A stretch of DNA of 64,000 nucleotides, from NCBI RefSeq assembly GCF_003931915.1, contig NZ_RSAA01000014.1, positions 186,001 to 250,000 on the forward strand. The letters run 5' to 3'. The notes beneath the pieces are model-generated. The model was not told where the DNA came from. It saw nothing but the letters and a program-made list of their open reading frames with translations, and did not search any database. Below, one piece after another: positions 63,541 to 64,000 of the stretch. Source of the DNA: Saccharopolyspora rhizosphaerae (lineage in GTDB: Bacteria; Actinomycetota; Actinomycetes; Mycobacteriales; Pseudonocardiaceae). Position numbers and translations under genes: made by a program. The first letter of the stretch is position 1. Each line of letters begins with the position of its first letter.

Positions 63541-63996
63541 ATGCAAGCACGGATGAACAACCCCGCGATGCTGCTCCCGGAGGCGTTCACGTCCATCCAG
63601 GCGCTGCTGAAGGCCGTCCACTCGGTCGACGTCCCGGCGCAGATCCTGGAACTGGTGCACTTGCGCTCCAGCCAGATCAACGGCTGCAGCTTCTGCGTGC
63701 ACTACAGCGCGAAGCAGCTCAAGCAGGCCGGCATGAGCGACGACCGGATCTGGTCGGTGGCCGCGTGGCGGGAGGCTCCCTGGTTCAGCGACGCCGAACG
63801 AGCGGCTCTGGAACTCGCCGAGGCCACGACCCGGATCGCCGACCGCGGCGAACCCGTAGACGACGAGCTGTTCAAGCGCCTCACCGAGCACTTCAGCGAG
63901 GAGCAGATCGCGGCGCTGACCCTGATGATCGGCGTCTCCAACATGTTCAACCGGATCAACGCCGTCACCCGGCAACCCGCGGACGCCACCTTCTGA
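63541..63996 (+). CDS. Carboxymuconolactone decarboxylase-family (AhpD-like) protein
   Basis: 151 residues. The redox-type CxxC motif is in NGCSFCVHYSAKQLKQAG near residues 48-60, followed by helices with SDAERAALELAEATTRI. Such proteins act as alkylhydroperoxidase-like disulfide enzymes. GGGAGG lies 8 bases before the ATG. Divergent from the ECF41 sigma gene, and the expected target of that sigma. Confidence 0.9.
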   Translation: MQARMNNPAMLLPEAFTSIQALLKAVHSVDVPAQILELVHLRSSQINGCSFCVHYSAKQLKQAGMSDDRIWSVAAWREAPWFSDAERAALELAEATTRIADRGEPVDDELFKRLTEHFSEEQIAALTLMIGVSNMFNRINAVTRQPADATF

Positions 63997-64000
63997 CCCG

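Noticed and set aside
1-64000. CRISPR array, insertion sequence, prophage or secondary-metabolite cluster
   Set aside because: No spaced repeat series, transposase, integrase, phage structural gene or polyketide or peptide synthase seen.

Overview
This window is chromosomal DNA from a high-GC actinomycete. Mycothione reductase (37320-38717) shows that the cell uses mycothiol, which is restricted to Actinobacteria. The dxr-rip1-ispG-GNAT-PBP-map block on the minus strand follows the order known from mycobacteria and relatives. The style of the type VII secretion target locus suggests Pseudonocardiales, perhaps near Saccharopolyspora; that genus is a guess. I found no rRNA, tRNA, CRISPR array, insertion sequence or phage gene.

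1-41.3 kb is dominated by cobalamin (B12) synthesis, spread over five minus-strand units: (a) NiCoT cobalt transporter-cobH-cbiX-cobA/cysG (207-3983); (b) cobO-cobB-cobI-cobM-cbiD-cobL, then a cbiG-cobJ fusion and a small ferredoxin (10903-19199); (c) a ChlI/ChlD-type chelatase subunit (21266-23284); (d) cobN (28756-32433); (e) cobQ (39794-41314). Units a, c and d each follow a cobalamin riboswitch; unit b does not. Together they cover uroporphyrinogen III to cobyric acid plus adenosylation, except the precorrin-6A reductase, a CobG-type ring-contraction oxygenase and the lower-ligand and side-chain genes, which must lie elsewhere. Genes typical of early cobalt insertion (cbiX, cbiD, cbiG) coexist with the late-insertion chelatase (cobN plus ChlI/D).

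Other genes are interspersed. They include a two-component system whose kinase has a doubled sensor region, a LysR regulator divergent from an EamA exporter, an aromatic amino acid decarboxylase, several transporters, two related secreted trypsin-like proteases either side of a decayed Doc-type toxin-antitoxin pair, a 2-keto-3-deoxygluconate catabolic operon, a PEBP protein, a VanZ-RDD fusion, mycothione reductase, a peptidase E-like protein and a lone Phd antitoxin.

41.4-45.2 kb is a type VII secretion (ESX) associated accessory locus: a YbaB-like protein, an ESX target broken by two frame breaks, a 360-residue WXG protein, and two paralogous membrane proteins, the second also broken. 45.3-57.6 kb is conserved core: map, vapC, a lipoprotein PBP, a GNAT, ispG, rip1, dxr, two small membrane proteins, a secreted esterase and rlmN. 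57.7-60.9 kb is a metal (probably manganese) ABC transporter with its DtxR/MntR-type regulator, joined by stop/start overlaps. The end holds a two-domain VOC protein and an ECF41-type sigma factor divergent from a carboxymuconolactone decarboxylase-like gene, with candidate ECF41 promoters facing both ways.

Starts were chosen by family length and Shine-Dalgarno (SD) spacing; GTG and TTG starts are frequent. All family assignments come from reading the sequence; no database search was run.
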